Program-made: the position numbers and the translations under genes
DNA from: JBBQXY01 sp051004815
GTDB lineage: Bacteria > Chloroflexota > Ktedonobacteria > Ktedonobacterales > Ktedonobacteraceae
DNA length: 64,000 nt
Direction: 5' to 3'
Assembly (NCBI GenBank): GCA_051004815.1
Contig: JBPCJY010000227.1
Location: 1-64,000 of the forward strand
Shown: one piece after another, positions 52,810-61,362 of the stretch
Layout of the letters: every line of letters starts with the position of its first letter
Position numbering within the stretch: the first letter of the stretch is position 1
The notes under the pieces: model-generated
Seen by the model: the letters and a program-made list of their open reading frames with translations, nothing else
The model's database searches: none
Told to the model about the DNA's origin: nothing

Positions 52810-53619
52810 ATGCAGCAAGTAGAAGATCAGATCGAGACTATCCATCTCTACGTGGTGCGTGAGAAAGAGAAGAATCCCTACACATTTCTGCCTCTTTTCT
52901 TTGCCTTCTTGTGTTTAGTCGGGATTGCTGCCCTCACGCTCTATTCAGGAGAACATCCCTCCTATGAGCATGAAACGCTTCGCGTACCGGCTCTTTTGTT
53001 GCCTCTGAAAACATTTAGCGCATCAGTCCACGTTATTCCAACAGGCATGAAGACCATTCCGGCCACAAACGCCACAGGAACACTTACCGTCACCAACGGC
53101 TCTATTTTATCGCAAGAGCTCCCCAAGGGCATGATCTTTGTAGGAAATGGAGTGGAAGTTGTCTCAGATACACTCATCTTTGTACCAGCAGGAAGCGCGT
53201 CAGGGTATGGTGTTGCCACGGTTTCAGCCCATGCAGTGACACCCGGCACAAAAGGAAATATCGCGCCGTTGGAGACCGATCAGGTTTACGGAACGTCTTT
53301 GTATATCCGCAATCTCCAAAAGTTCACAGGCGGTAAAGAATCATATACCAAGACCTTTGTAACGCCCCAGGATAATCAGAAAGCCATTGAACAGGCAAGG
53401 CTTGTTCTTCTGCCCCATGTGCTTTCAGGGCTGCTTGTACACCCCTGTCAAGAGAAATCTACGGCTGGCATAAGACTTACCGTGACCTGGACATGTCAGT
53501 TCTTCACCTTTGAGATACCACGATTACCACAAGTGAAAGTAATTCATACAACACTTGCGGGAAAAGAAGTCCTTTTAGAGATCGAGTACGTAGCGCGAGG
53601 CATATTGCTGCCAAAATAG
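52810..53619 (+). CDS. Membrane-anchored protein with baseplate J-like domain
   Basis: 269 residues. One transmembrane helix at about 25-45 (FLPLFFAFLCLVGIAALTLY), then an exterior domain whose ATGTLTVTNGSILSQELPKG, VSAHAVTPGTKGNIAPLE pattern matches the baseplate J/gp47 N-terminal region seen in contractile systems. No other phage tail gene is present. More likely a surface component of the conjugative element than a phage baseplate. Confidence 0.65.
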   Translation: MQQVEDQIETIHLYVVREKEKNPYTFLPLFFAFLCLVGIAALTLYSGEHPSYEHETLRVPALLLPLKTFSASVHVIPTGMKTIPATNATGTLTVTNGSILSQELPKGMIFVGNGVEVVSDTLIFVPAGSASGYGVATVSAHAVTPGTKGNIAPLETDQVYGTSLYIRNLQKFTGGKESYTKTFVTPQDNQKAIEQARLVLLPHVLSGLLVHPCQEKSTAGIRLTVTWTCQFFTFEIPRLPQVKVIHTTLAGKEVLLEIEYVARGILLPK

Positions 53620-53808
53620 CTAGAAGAATGGAAAAAAGTTGGGTATAATTGAGGAACAACCAAAAATTATGGCGGATGTGATGGTACTACCAATACGCAT
53701 CACACCCTCGCCTCAAGACAACGAGACACCGTTGCTAGAGAGTAATCCTATTATACTACAGGATTATTCCTCAGTCTATGTGTCTCGCAGTAACAAAGGA
53801 GACACACT

Positions 53809-54036
53809 TTGGCTACTTCCTCTCGTTCTACCCAACCTCATACTGTGCTGCCTTCAACCAGCACGCACCCTACACCACCTAGTGTTCTGTCTCAGCAGGT
53901 CGTATCATCTTCGGAAAGCGCAACACTGATTGACGTACGAATAGGTTTACACCTCTTAGGACGGGAAGGTCGCACACTTCTTGCTCAATACGTTAAAGCT
54001 AAGAGTCAGCAACAGACGCTCCATAACAAGGTATAG
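53809..54036 (+). CDS. Small protein of the integrative element
   Basis: 75 residues from TTG 53809, chosen because AAAGGAG lies 7 nt upstream. The N-terminal 35 residues are Ser/Thr/Pro-rich; the end VRIGLHLLGREGRTLLAQYV is helical. Not recognised. An alternative overlapping frame (53639-53929) lacks a comparable site. A TATAAT at 53644-53649 could be its promoter -10. Confidence 0.45.
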   Translation: MATSSRSTQPHTVLPSTSTHPTPPSVLSQQVVSSSESATLIDVRIGLHLLGREGRTLLAQYVKAKSQQQTLHNKV

Positions 54037-54063
54037 AGAGTTACAGGAAAGGGATTATAGCTC

Positions 54064-56223
54064 ATGGCTATCAAGATTATTAGTACTCATGTGCCAACGC
54101 AAGACTACAACATAGGGCATGTCTCTATTGATCTTAGTCGGAAAACCGCAGTTCTGATACGACAGTCAAATAAAAAGGCTGACAAAGATCATTATGAGTC
54201 TCGTTTGTTACAAGAAAATCTTGTCCCAATAGCAATGAAGCTTAGGGGAGAAACGGATATAACAAACATCCTTGTCTTTGACGAAGGTGCTGGCATATCA
54301 GGAACAAAGGGCTACGACGAACGACCGAAATTATCAAAACTCTATCTCGATATCGAGAACGGCATAGTAGGCAGTGTTGTCGTCGCCCGTGCTGATAGGT
54401 TGTTTCGTGATAAGCATTTCTTAAACTCTGGCATGTTTACCGAGTTGGCAGAAAAAAAGCGGGTTATCCTTATTATGCCTGGGAAGTGTGTGTATGATTT
54501 CACCAACTATAATGACCTCAAGGCATTTCAAAAAGATATGCAGGATGCGTACAACTACATTGCAACGCATGTCAAGTACATGAACGATACTCGTGACCAG
54601 AAGATGCAGAGAGGTTTATATGGTGGAGGAGGCTTACCTGCCCCCTATGTGATTGACAAAAACGTGTGGAAGGATGAGCAAGTACCTATCATTTATCAGC
54701 CCTGGTTAGAGCCAGCTATTGATCTCTTTAGAAGGTTCAAAACTTATGACTTTTCCATGGGCCACATCTGCCGGTATATTGAGAGCTTACCATACATCTT
54801 TCCCGTCCCTTCTTTTGAGGATACGCAACGCTACATGTTTAGAACAAATATGCTCTTGGTGACAGGTGGCTATATGCTTAGTGATATCTCAACAGTGAGA
54901 AAGTTCTTAAGCAATTTAACTCTTGGAGGATATGCGAAGCTTGGAAAAGATGCAGACGGAAACGAGTTATTGTTACCCGATGCGTTTGAAGCGGCTATTC
55001 CCTTTGACTTACTTGATGCTGCATATGCTGCCATCACTGGATATCACATCGATGGGGCTCACTTTGAAGGGAAGAAGAATACCACGCGATACATGCGATG
55101 CAATCCGCAAGGACCAGCAGCCTTACTTCATGGCATGTTGACGAGCGAGCAAGGACATATCGGGGTACACACTGGCTCTCACATCTATGAGTACCGATGT
55201 TATGAACAGTTAGAGCGGCACGGATATACCTATAAAATCCGCCATCTTTCTGAGTCTCATACCCTTTGGACACTGCCATGCCATGAACAAGACATGATTA
55301 TCCTGAAGCGATTGTACGAATATGCCGAACACGATCCTGATATGGCAGACAGGGTACAGAAAGCATTTCAGAGTATGCAAGGACAAGAGATAAATGAAAC
55401 TAATCTTCTTATCCAGCAGACTGAACAGACGCAGCAACGGATAAACAGGCTTGACTTCTTACTCACAAACCCCAACATTCCTTTGGATGAGGCAACAGCA
55501 ACAAAATATGCACAAGACCTTGCTGAGCTACGCCCCAAATTAGCGCGTTTAGTGAAGAAACAAGAAGTGCAGTCAGATATTGATCCAGGGAAAACTATTA
55601 AAAACTTTTACTTTATTCTGTCCCACTTGCCGACCGAGTTTGAAAAACAGGGGATAGATGTACAAAAGCAAATCATGAGCAAGCTTGTCAAACAAGTCAC
55701 AGTCAATAACCTTGCTCCGCACTTGTTCAGTCTTTACATTGTTTGGCAAGACGGTATCGCCATTAAACCAGATGTAGCGTTACTATGGAGAGGGGTCGCA
55801 CTCAAAGATATGGAGGGATGGAGTAAGGAAGAAGACGATATTATCGGTAGCCTTTGGCCGAAGACATCGCACCTTGAGGTCATGCGTGCTTTGCCGTATC
55901 GCAGTTGGATGAATATTGTCCAACGGGCAGCTTTCCTCAGAGTCAAACGAGAGGTTCGATATGGAAGACGCAAAGTAAACACCTATGACGAAGGCATGAC
56001 ATATTCTGATCTGGTTGCAGCGATGGAGTATGCGGACGCCGAAGATAGCACATATATGTGCATGAAAGTAAATGAGCTTGCAGCAAAGACGGATAAAGGG
56101 GAGATATCTGCTTATTGGCCTATGCCGCTTGATGTTGTCAGCTTTAGCGCAATTATCAGTAATGGAGAGGAGCTATCCAGACTACCACTCACTATAAACT
56201 TTGATTGTATACAAAGTTTATAG
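54064..56223 (+). CDS. Large serine recombinase
   Basis: 719 residues. Resolvase domain: AVLIRQSNKKADKDHYESRL holds the catalytic Arg and nucleophile Ser, and VVVARADRLFRDKHFLNSGM the later arginines. The recombinase domain is about 190-330 (QRGLYGGGGLPAPYV). A long coiled coil at about 445-500 (QQTEQTQQRINRLDFLLTNP) is followed by a SANT/Myb-like motif WSKEEDDIIGSLWPKTSH. Integrates and excises the element by attP x attB exchange. The last 17 codons and the stop lie in a perfect hairpin (56175-56240) at the element boundary. Confidence 0.9.
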   Translation: MAIKIISTHVPTQDYNIGHVSIDLSRKTAVLIRQSNKKADKDHYESRLLQENLVPIAMKLRGETDITNILVFDEGAGISGTKGYDERPKLSKLYLDIENGIVGSVVVARADRLFRDKHFLNSGMFTELAEKKRVILIMPGKCVYDFTNYNDLKAFQKDMQDAYNYIATHVKYMNDTRDQKMQRGLYGGGGLPAPYVIDKNVWKDEQVPIIYQPWLEPAIDLFRRFKTYDFSMGHICRYIESLPYIFPVPSFEDTQRYMFRTNMLLVTGGYMLSDISTVRKFLSNLTLGGYAKLGKDADGNELLLPDAFEAAIPFDLLDAAYAAITGYHIDGAHFEGKKNTTRYMRCNPQGPAALLHGMLTSEQGHIGVHTGSHIYEYRCYEQLERHGYTYKIRHLSESHTLWTLPCHEQDMIILKRLYEYAEHDPDMADRVQKAFQSMQGQEINETNLLIQQTEQTQQRINRLDFLLTNPNIPLDEATATKYAQDLAELRPKLARLVKKQEVQSDIDPGKTIKNFYFILSHLPTEFEKQGIDVQKQIMSKLVKQVTVNNLAPHLFSLYIVWQDGIAIKPDVALLWRGVALKDMEGWSKEEDDIIGSLWPKTSHLEVMRALPYRSWMNIVQRAAFLRVKREVRYGRRKVNTYDEGMTYSDLVAAMEYADAEDSTYMCMKVNELAAKTDKGEISAYWPMPLDVVSFSAIISNGEELSRLPLTINFDCIQSL

Positions 56224-56240
56224 TGAGTGGTAGTCTGGAT
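56175..56240. repeat. 29-bp-arm perfect inverted repeat at the element boundary
   Basis: ATCCAGACTACCACTCACTA... (56175-56203) is the exact reverse complement of 56212-56240, with an 8-nt centre ATTGTATA. The left arm encodes the recombinase C-terminus; the right arm is the first preserved part of the DUF1003 gene. Could be an attachment-site derivative, a terminator, or both. Confidence 0.88.
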
Positions 56241-56619
56241 CGCAGCCAATGCCACCATTGTTCACTTTGATCCTCTGCCGTGGCCGCTTTTGCTCACCTT
56301 GGCTTCGGTACCACAACTGCCACTCATGATTGTCATTATGGTCGGACAAGGCTTACTGGGACGAAAGCAGGAGTTACAATCCGAGGAACAGTTCAATACG
56401 ACAATAAAGACCTATCATGATATCGAGCAGATTACGGCTCACCTTTCGGCGCAAGATGATGAACTACTCAAGCAGTCGCATATGATTATACACCTGCTCA
56501 TGGCTTCTGGTATTACGGCTGAACAATTGGCAGACATCCAGACGCAAGCGTTGGCACAACACAAAGCGGAAAATAGTGCCAATATAGCAACAGCCAGCAA
56601 TGGGGTAACTCCAAGGTAG
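56227..56619 (+). pseudogene. DUF1003 membrane protein, 5'-truncated
   Basis: About 130 residues from an in-frame GTG. VVWIAANATIVHFDPLPWPL and LMIVIMVGQGLLGRKQELQS match the second half of DUF1003 (two helices around a FDPxPF loop). HLSAQDDELLKQSHMIIHLL is the usual cytosolic tail. The first helix and N-terminal domain are missing, cut at the hairpin 56175-56240, consistent with insertion of the serine-recombinase element into this gene. The missing half was not found elsewhere in the window. Confidence 0.75.
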
Positions 56620-56636
56620 TTACCCCATTGCTGGCT
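56591..56636. terminator. Bidirectional terminator, 20-bp perfect arms
   Basis: CAGCCAGCAATGGGGTAACT (56591-56610) and its reverse complement (56617-56636), with a 6-nt loop. The DUF1003 stop is in the right arm. Separates it from the convergent small membrane-protein gene. Confidence 0.8.
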
Positions 56637-56660
56637 GTATTACTTTCGGCCAACCGCGAA

Positions 56661-56825
56661 CTATAAGCGTCGTGTGCGGGCTCTCATTACAAGGTTGTAA
56701 ACTAATACGATCACAGCCAGAATGAGCAGGATGTGAATGAGGAAGCTCCCTACATGGAAGACGACAAAACCCAGCAACCAAAGTACTACGAGGACAACAA
56801 AGAGTCCCCAAAGTGCGCCAAACAT
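56661..56825 (-). CDS. Lmo0937-family small membrane protein
   Basis: 54 residues from ATG 56825 (AAGGAAA upstream). Two hydrophobic helices: GALWGLFVVLVVLWLLGFVV and FLIHILLILAVIVLVYNLVM, ending RARTRRL. This is the standard layout of the lmo0937 family of tiny membrane proteins of unknown function. Confidence 0.82.
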   Translation of the reverse strand: MFGALWGLFVVLVVLWLLGFVVFHVGSFLIHILLILAVIVLVYNLVMRARTRRL

Positions 56826-57107
56826 TATGTATTTCCTTTCTTCATGGAAAATGAACATTTCATGGGTAACATCCTCTTTTTCTATGGAGGAGGATTTTAC
56901 CCTCTTCTCACCGCTAGAGTAAACACGCGTAACCTTTCGCCAAAGTTTTACAAAACCCTCTAAAAAAGGTTAGAAATTGCTTAGCCCGTTTAAGCTTGTC
57001 AACTCAGGAGAGTTGCTGTACTCTATAGACAGGCTATTTGTTACTACGCGGACTTCTCGCCGCCTGCGGACTCTGCTGGCGAATGAGACCATGAGTGTAT
57101 TGTGCCA

Positions 57108-57227
57108 GGGCTGATTACCTCTCCCCCAGAGAGGGTGGCAAGGGATCGCCCCTACTATACACGGGCTTGCCAAGCCGATTCGTTCGTGTATAGTAGGGGC
57201 GATCCCTTGCGGTCGCCCTGGTAACCC
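57108..57227. repeat. CCAGGGCGACC palindromic element, copy B (inverted)
   Basis: Starts CCAGGGCTGATTACC and CCCAGAGAGGGTGGCAAGG. The inner arms GATCGCCCCTACTATACACG and CGTGTATAGTAGGGGCGATC flank GGCTTGCCAAGCC, and it ends GCGGTCGCCCTGG. Same modules as copy A in the opposite orientation. Lies 30 nt before the ABC exporter operon. Confidence 0.87.
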
Positions 57228-57255
57228 TTGCTAGGAACGCTAAGGAGCTATGTAT

Positions 57256-58239
57256 ATGTCTGCAGATGCGCAGACAACGGCGCAACAGGCCAATGTGCAA
57301 GCGCAACAGGGTGCGGCACAAAAGGATGAGGCTATCGTCGTTGACAATTTCAGCAAAAGTTACGACTCGCGCCGAGTCGTTGATCAATTACGATTTACCG
57401 TTCATAGCGGTGAAGTGTTTGCCTTGCTGGGGCCAAATGGCGCAGGCAAGACAACGACCGTCGAGACATTGGAAGGCTATCGCACACCAGACCAGGGCAG
57501 TGTGCGCGTGCTGGGACTCGACCCCGTACGCGAGGCCCAGGCATTGAAGCCACAAATTGGCGTCATGCTGCAACAGGATGGCCTCTACCCAGGACTCACG
57601 GCCCACGAGGTGTTGCGCCTCTTCGCGGGCTACTACCAACACGCGCAAGATGTTGCGGCATTGTTGGAACGCGTCGGCCTCACGGCGGCGGCAAAAACGC
57701 GCTGCCGACGCCTCTCCGGTGGGCAAAAACGCCGTCTGGCACTGGCAGTCGCGTTGATTGGCAAGCCACGGCTGCTATTTCTTGACGAGCCGACGGCGGG
57801 CATGGACCCCCAGGCACGCCTGGCAACGTGGGAAATCATTCGCGAGTTGAAGCAGCAGGGAGCAACTGTACTGCTGACAACACATTTGATGGATGAGGCA
57901 GAACGACTGGCTGACCGCGTCGCGATTATTGATCATGGTCGGTTAATCGCGCTCGATACGCCAGAGCAGATGACAGGTGTGCAAAACGCCACCGTTGTGC
58001 GCTTTGTCGCCCCGACAGGACTAGACTGCACGACATTGGCGACGTTGCCCTATGCTAAGAAGGCAGAGGAGGTACGCCCCGGCAGCTACGTCATCGAGGC
58101 AGAGAGCATACCGGCACTACTGGCGGAACTAACGGCGTGGTTACGCGACAACAACATTACACTCTCCGAACTGCGGGTAGGACATGGCTCACTGGAAGAC
58201 CTGTTCCTGCGCTTAACGGGAACAGAGGTACGAGATTAA
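57256..58239 (+). CDS. ABC-2 type exporter, ATP-binding protein
   Basis: 327 residues from ATG 57256 (AAGGAG 8 nt upstream; an ATG two codons earlier is too close). Walker A GPNGAGKTTT, Q-loop MLQQDGLYPGLTA, signature RLSGGQKRRL, Walker B LLFLDEPTAGMD, switch THLMDEAERLADR. The C-terminal roughly 90 residues are the DrrA-like domain (VRFVAPTGLDCTTL). Energises the permease encoded 1 nt downstream; cargo unknown (drug or lipid). Confidence 0.94.
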   Translation: MSADAQTTAQQANVQAQQGAAQKDEAIVVDNFSKSYDSRRVVDQLRFTVHSGEVFALLGPNGAGKTTTVETLEGYRTPDQGSVRVLGLDPVREAQALKPQIGVMLQQDGLYPGLTAHEVLRLFAGYYQHAQDVAALLERVGLTAAAKTRCRRLSGGQKRRLALAVALIGKPRLLFLDEPTAGMDPQARLATWEIIRELKQQGATVLLTTHLMDEAERLADRVAIIDHGRLIALDTPEQMTGVQNATVVRFVAPTGLDCTTLATLPYAKKAEEVRPGSYVIEAESIPALLAELTAWLRDNNITLSELRVGHGSLEDLFLRLTGTEVRD

Positions 58240-58240
58240 A

Positions 58241-59026
58241 ATGGCAACACAGAGCATCGAGCAACACGCTCCCAATCCCAACACTAAGGCTGCATCGCCA
58301 ACGCGCCAGATACTGATACAGACGCGCTTTGAAATACTCCTGACACTGAGACGCGGCGAGAATATCTTGATTACCTTGATCGTACCAGTCATACTGCTGA
58401 TCTTTTTTGCCTCGTTGAATATTGTGCCAACTACCAATGGGCGAGCGATTACTTTTCTTTTACCAGGCATCCTTGCCCTGGCGATTATGGCCGCTGGTAT
58501 GGTGAATCTGGGCATCGCCACGGCATATGAACGCTACTATGGAGTGCTGAAGCGGTTGGGTAGTTCGCCCTTGCCACGAAGCGGTTTAATTATTGCCAAG
58601 GTTATCTCCATCCTGATCCTGGAAGTTGTCCAGGTTATACTCCTGGTAGGGGTGGCTATCTTGCTCTACGGCTGGCAACCTGCCGGTTCGCCATGGTTAA
58701 CGCTGTTGACGCTGGCATTAGGTACAATCACGTTTGCCGCTATTGGGCTGGCCATGGCGGGAGCTTTACGGGCGGAAATCACGCTGGCGGGGGCCAATGC
58801 CCTCTTCTTGCTTTTCGTTCTTATCGGTGGGGGTATCCTGCCATTGAGTCACCTGCCTGCTCCGGTGGCCGCTATCGCGCAGGTGCTTCCTGCCGCCGCC
58901 CTAACCCAGGCACTACAGGCTTCGATGAGTAATAGCGCGGCATTCCCAGGTTTTGCCTTGCTCGTACTGGCAATATGGGCCATCGTCGTACTTTTTGTCG
59001 CTATCCGCACGTTCCAATGGGAGTAA
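58241..59026 (+). CDS. ABC-2 type exporter, permease
   Basis: 261 residues, six helices. RFEILLTLRRGENILITLIV, LPGILALAIMAAGMVNLGIA and YERYYGVLKRLGSSPLPRSG are classical for the ABC-2 membrane family (DrrB-like). Follows its ATPase directly. Confidence 0.92.
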   Translation: MATQSIEQHAPNPNTKAASPTRQILIQTRFEILLTLRRGENILITLIVPVILLIFFASLNIVPTTNGRAITFLLPGILALAIMAAGMVNLGIATAYERYYGVLKRLGSSPLPRSGLIIAKVISILILEVVQVILLVGVAILLYGWQPAGSPWLTLLTLALGTITFAAIGLAMAGALRAEITLAGANALFLLFVLIGGGILPLSHLPAPVAAIAQVLPAAALTQALQASMSNSAAFPGFALLVLAIWAIVVLFVAIRTFQWE

Positions 59027-59035
59027 GTTTATTCT

Positions 59036-59566
59036 ATGACCCATACAGAGAAAGAGACGGCCACAACGATAGGTATCATCGTGGCCGTTTGTCGCAATGC
59101 AGAGCCAGGATTACCCAAACCCGTTGTAGAGGCTATTGAACTCGTTGCCGATCATGGTGTAGAGGGCGATTATCACGCGGGCAAGTTTGTCCGCCATCGC
59201 TACCTGGCCAGGAAAGATCCGACACGGCCCAATCTTCGCCAGGTCTGTCTGGTCGATGCCAGCGTCTTTCCCTATTTGGCGGCACAGGACATACATATTG
59301 GCCCAGGCATGATGGGCGAGAATATTACCGTCACAGGTTTTGCCTTAATGCAACTCCCTCCTGGTACGCGGTTAACCATTGGCTCAGCGGAGATTGAGCT
59401 GACAGAGGTACGCAATCCTTGCTTGCAACTGAATGGCATTGACCCGCGCTTACTCAAGGCCGTGGTGGTCAAAGAAAACGGGCATAGGCTATTTCTGGCT
59501 GGCCTGATGGCGCGTGTCCTACACGGTGGGGCCGTCAAAGCAGGAGATCAGATCAGGAGAAAATGA
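59036..59566 (+). CDS. MOSC domain protein
   Basis: 176 residues. VELVADHGVEGDYHAGKFVR, HIGPGMMGENITVTG and ELTEVRNPCLQLNGIDPRLL, whose Cys is the conserved MOSC cysteine, identify the family, which handles molybdenum cofactor sulfur transfer or binding. Third gene of the ABC exporter unit (9-nt gap). Confidence 0.88.
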   Translation: MTHTEKETATTIGIIVAVCRNAEPGLPKPVVEAIELVADHGVEGDYHAGKFVRHRYLARKDPTRPNLRQVCLVDASVFPYLAAQDIHIGPGMMGENITVTGFALMQLPPGTRLTIGSAEIELTEVRNPCLQLNGIDPRLLKAVVVKENGHRLFLAGLMARVLHGGAVKAGDQIRRK

Positions 59567-59695
59567 ATGGAACAAGATTTTCTTGACGAGATGATCGAGG
59601 AATCGACACAGAGAAACCCAGAATTTCCCTCTTTAATGGAGGAGGCACGCCTATTGTCGGTTACGCGCAGAGGTAAGGGTGCGTTGCTCATCCGT
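59567..59695 (+). pseudogene. Antitoxin-like N-terminal fragment
   Basis: Starts at the base after the MOSC stop with a good AGGAG site. The first 30 residues (DFLDEMIEESTQRNPEFPSL) resemble the N-termini of small HTH antitoxins, but no HTH follows. The frame then runs antisense through the VKOR gene. Probably a truncated gene; the longer 142-residue frame is likely fortuitous. Confidence 0.4.
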
Positions 59696-60163
59696 ACTGG
59701 CGGGTTCTGGCTCATTGTGTGGTTGTTGCAGTTGTGCCAGCGTCATGAGGAAGATGATGAGGATAATGACGTGGAGGGCGGTACACCAGGCACAAATTGT
59801 ATGCAAACGTACAAGCTCGACGTAGACCAGGTAGAGGACAGTGACCATGCCCACGAGTGCCAGGAGGAATTGCGCGATCCGCACCCTGCGTTGCAGAGCT
59901 ACCGAACGCCAGCCAATAGCAGCCAGGACAGCAAAGGCGAGGCACCAGACAAGTCCAGGGACGCTGATGGGAATGGTTGTGCCAGGAATGACTGAGAAGG
60001 GGCTAGAGAGGACACGCGCACAATCAACGATGCCGTTAGCAGAGCAGACAAGTGGAACGTTTTCGTAGTGGACGGCAGTGAGGTATATGGAAATACCTAC
60101 TCCCACCAATGAGAGTAGCAATAGCAGTAGTTGTCCTCTGAAACGTTGCAATTGGTTCACCAC
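59651..60163 (-). CDS. Vitamin K epoxide reductase (VKOR) family protein
   Basis: 170 residues, four to five helices. The active-site pair is in TICAWCTALH (CxxC in the fourth helix); the loop pair is in VPLVCSANGIVDCARVLSSP. ISVPGLVWCLAFAVLAAIGW follows. Bacterial VKOR reoxidises DsbA-like proteins using quinones. No thioredoxin-fold partner is adjacent. GTG start with AGAGG upstream. Overlaps the truncated fragment on the other strand. Confidence 0.9.
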   Translation of the reverse strand: MVNQLQRFRGQLLLLLLSLVGVGISIYLTAVHYENVPLVCSANGIVDCARVLSSPFSVIPGTTIPISVPGLVWCLAFAVLAAIGWRSVALQRRVRIAQFLLALVGMVTVLYLVYVELVRLHTICAWCTALHVIILIIFLMTLAQLQQPHNEPEPASTDEQRTLTSARNRQ

Positions 60164-60232
60164 TTGCCTCTTTAGCTCCGATCTCTATGAATTGTTTGTA
60201 ACTGTACTGTTCCAACAACCGTCATGTGACAG

Positions 60233-60247
60233 GCCGCCTTCGGCGGC
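60233..60247. repeat. Short GC hairpin downstream of the importer operon
   Basis: GCCGCC-TTC-GGCGGC, in the 161-nt gap between the importer ATPase stop and the VKOR start. No T tract on the minus side, so terminator function is weakly supported. Confidence 0.4.
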
Positions 60248-60324
60248 AAAGAAGGAGAGGAATCTGGGGATACCCCAGACCCCAGCAAAGGGCTGCCGCC
60301 CTCTGCACTCCTGCTTGCTCCTAT

Positions 60325-61344
60325 TTATGCGACAGGTGGGGTGACGCGTTCTGAGAAGTGGCAGGCGGCGTAATGTTCGCGGCCCTCTTTCGCTTCAAAA
60401 GCGGGTTCCACTTCGCGGCAAATTTGCTGCGCCATAGGGCAGCGTGTATGGAAACGGCAACCTGCCGGGATATTGATGGGGCTTGGCAGGTCGCCCGACA
60501 GGATGATACGGTGCCGGTTTTTCTCAATCTGGGGGTCGGGAATGGGTACGGCTGAAAGCAACGCCAGCGTGTAGGGATGCTTGGGGGCCGCGTAAAGTTC
60601 ATCGCGGTCGGATATCTCAACAATTTTCCCAAGGTACATAACCGCGATGCGGTCGGCGACGTGGCGCACGACGCTGAGGTCATGCGAGACAAAGAGATAG
60701 GTCAGGTTAAATTGTTGCTGGAGGCGTTGCAACAGATTGAGGACCTGCGCACGCACAGAGACATCCAGTGCCGAGACAGGTTCGTCAGCGACGACGAACT
60801 CTGGATTAATGGATAGCGCACGCGCCACCGCGATACGTTGCCGTTGTCCACCGCTGAACTCGTGTGGGTAGCGATCGATGTACTCCGGGCGTAAACCGAC
60901 GACGCGCAGCAGGTCAGCCGTCTTATCATGAATCTCACTTTTTGAGCCAATGTTAAAGATGTGCATGGGTTCGGCGATCAATGACCCGATGGTAAAACGT
61001 GGATTGAGCGAGGCATAGGGGTCCTGGAAGATCATCTGCACACGGCGGCGCATCTGACGCAATTCTTCACCCTCCATATGTGCCAGGTCCTGGTCGCCGA
61101 AGAGGATTTGGCCGGCGGTCGGCTTATATAGCCGTATTAGCGTGCGCCCAATGGTAGTTTTACCAGAACCACTTTCTCCGACGAGGCCCATTGTTTGGCC
61201 GCGCTCAATCGATAAACTGACACCATCGACGGCCCGTACATAGCCAACCACCCGTTGCAAAATGATGCCTTTGGTGAGTGGGAAGTACATCTTGAGATCG
61301 CGCACGTCTAAAAGTGTTTTACTCCCTACAAGCGTGTCTGCCAT
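60325..61344 (-). CDS. Peptide/nickel-type ABC importer ATPase (DppF-like)
   Basis: 339 residues. Walker A GESGSGKTT, signature FSGGQRQRIAVARAL, Walker B FVVADEPVSALDVS, switch YLFVSHDLSVVRHVADR. The C-terminal oligopeptide-transporter domain has the CxFHxRCP-type cluster GCRFHTRCPMAQQICREVEP. AAGGAG upstream; 18 nt after the DppD-like gene. Works with 61363-63978 to import peptides, nickel or similar solutes. Confidence 0.93.
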   Translation of the reverse strand: MADTLVGSKTLLDVRDLKMYFPLTKGIILQRVVGYVRAVDGVSLSIERGQTMGLVGESGSGKTTIGRTLIRLYKPTAGQILFGDQDLAHMEGEELRQMRRRVQMIFQDPYASLNPRFTIGSLIAEPMHIFNIGSKSEIHDKTADLLRVVGLRPEYIDRYPHEFSGGQRQRIAVARALSINPEFVVADEPVSALDVSVRAQVLNLLQRLQQQFNLTYLFVSHDLSVVRHVADRIAVMYLGKIVEISDRDELYAAPKHPYTLALLSAVPIPDPQIEKNRHRIILSGDLPSPINIPAGCRFHTRCPMAQQICREVEPAFEAKEGREHYAACHFSERVTPPVA

Positions 61345-61362
61345 CTTATTCTCCTTAGATGT

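Noticed and set aside
52810..53619. Baseplate J-like domain taken as evidence for a prophage
   Set aside because: No capsid, tail, terminase or lysis genes; the protein has a transmembrane anchor and sits between excisionase and serine recombinase genes.
53639..53929. 96-residue frame overlapping 53809-54036
   Set aside because: TTG start inside a TATAAT-containing promoter-like stretch and no good ribosome site, whereas 53809 has AAAGGAG at 7 nt.
59567..59995. 142-residue frame through the VKOR locus
   Set aside because: Beyond about 30 residues it is the antisense of VKOR, whose catalytic cysteines are intact.
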